A stretch of DNA of 64,000 bases. Origin: Sipunculus nudus. Lineage: Eukaryota; Annelida; Sipuncula; Golfingiida; Sipunculidae. Shown piece after piece: positions 63,328 through 64,000 of the stretch. Numbering within the stretch: position 1 is the first letter of the stretch; each line of letters opens with the position of its first letter. A program made the translations under genes and the position numbers. The notes beneath the pieces are model-generated. The model saw nothing but the letters and a program-made list of their open reading frames with translations. It was not told where the DNA came from and ran no database searches. The stretch is taken from contig CM049316.1 of assembly GCA_026874595.1 (NCBI GenBank), forward strand, positions 19,677,839 to 19,741,838, in the 5' to 3' direction.

Positions 63328-64000
63328 CTGAAATAATATAATACAAAATCGGTCACAATTGACGGTAGGGCCATTCAACTTCCTCTATGGCCACGCATCG
63401 GAAATGCGGTTTTGTTTTGTCTTGAAATGTCGAGAACAATGCGAAGTGTGACTGGGGGGGAGGGGCATTTCGTATATTTTATTTCGAATTTGACATCATT
63501 TCTCCTACCCATAATCGCAAAAAAAAAAACATTTTTGTTTTACATGCTTTGATTGTTATAGGCTCATTTTCTGCTTCGGACAATCGCAGCGGCATCTGCA
63601 TGAGACAACGTGAACTACTTAAGTACTAGAAATACCATAGTGCTATAACATTGATCACACCCTAAAGTTTACATCGCTTGCTCAATGATAAATAATTTTA
63701 TAAGTGGACGGTTTCGCTTAAAGATCAAATGGAGTTGGACCGCGGAGCAGTAGGTCCCCGGTTCGAGCCCCAGCTGCGCCTTAAAGACATCTATTCACAT
63801 ACCCTTTTTATATAACTTTTGTGATATCTTGCTAACTCTTCGTATATATTAATGAAATGCTTCTTCAAACGCCTCTGTGATGGAAGTATGGGCTGGTTTA
63901 ATTGCAAGCTCAGGGCTTTCAATAGGAAGAAAATTTGAAGTGTCTGGGACGCTCAGGCAAAACTTTTGGGGAATCCCATCTCAGTTTAGAGCGACCCAAG

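Larger units (their letters stand above)
59990..64000. repeat. duplicated block A, copy 3
   Basis: Collinear with copy 1 (23838-27640). Unlike that copy it keeps the interval with peptide exon 3, as does copy 2. It runs to the window edge, where TTTCAATAGGAAGAAAATTT matches copy 1 near 27590. Confidence 0.72.

Noticed and set aside
63730-63780. tRNA-like segment with a GGTTCGAGCCC B-box
   Set aside because: No pairing T-stem around the box and no matching acceptor stem or A-box, so neither a tRNA nor a sure SINE head.

Overview
The window reads as nuclear DNA of a repeat-rich, AT-rich marine invertebrate. Evidence for a eukaryote: one gene is split by introns with GT/AG junctions, a full-length L1/Tx1-type LINE is present, long (TA)n tracts are common, and several inverted-repeat DNA transposons and kilobase-scale duplications are visible. 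The style of the dispersed repeats (blocks rich in GTCCGTC and a transposed array of about 178-bp monomers) suggests a lophotrochozoan, perhaps a bivalve mollusc. That placement is inference and is not proved by any gene here.

Layout. 1-1900: no gene recognised. 1906-8240 (+): a complete six-exon valacyclovir hydrolase / biphenyl hydrolase-like gene (BPHL), an alpha/beta hydrolase with an intact Ser-Asp-His triad; its third intron holds a 1.1-kb mobile tandem-repeat element bounded by a perfect 15-bp duplication. 8241-23800: no convincing gene; dispersed repeats, a degenerate array built around a GGTGGCGCCACC palindrome (19.4-21.9 kb) and a second degenerate array (22.9-23.7 kb).

23.8-50.7 kb and 60-64 kb are built from large diverged duplications. 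Family A has copies near 23.8-27.6, 44.1-45.9 and 60-64 kb; family B has copies near 33.3-36.9 (continuing at 43.9 kb) and 46.0-50.7 kb. The duplicated block carries, on the minus strand, a small gene for a secreted cysteine-rich peptide: a signal-peptide exon with a Trp/Arg-rich mature start, a first Cys-domain exon and a second Cys-domain exon. The 45.5-47.6 kb copy has all three exons. The 33.3-35.2 kb copy has two, with a nonsense codon in exon 2; I find no exon 3 for it, and two transposons (28.7-29.6 and 29.6-33.2 kb) lie downstream of exon 2. The 63.2 kb copy shows only exon 3, because the window ends upstream of it. This family, which I do not recognise and which looks like an antimicrobial or other effector peptide, is the best candidate for something undescribed.

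37.7-43.7 kb is a full-length but frameshifted L1/Tx1-like LINE (ORF1, endonuclease, reverse transcriptase, C-terminal zinc knuckle) with a 15-bp target-site duplication and an internal 265-bp triplication. 50.7-60 kb holds repeats, a duplicate of the 13.4-15.5 kb block and one weak possible coding exon at 53.5 kb.
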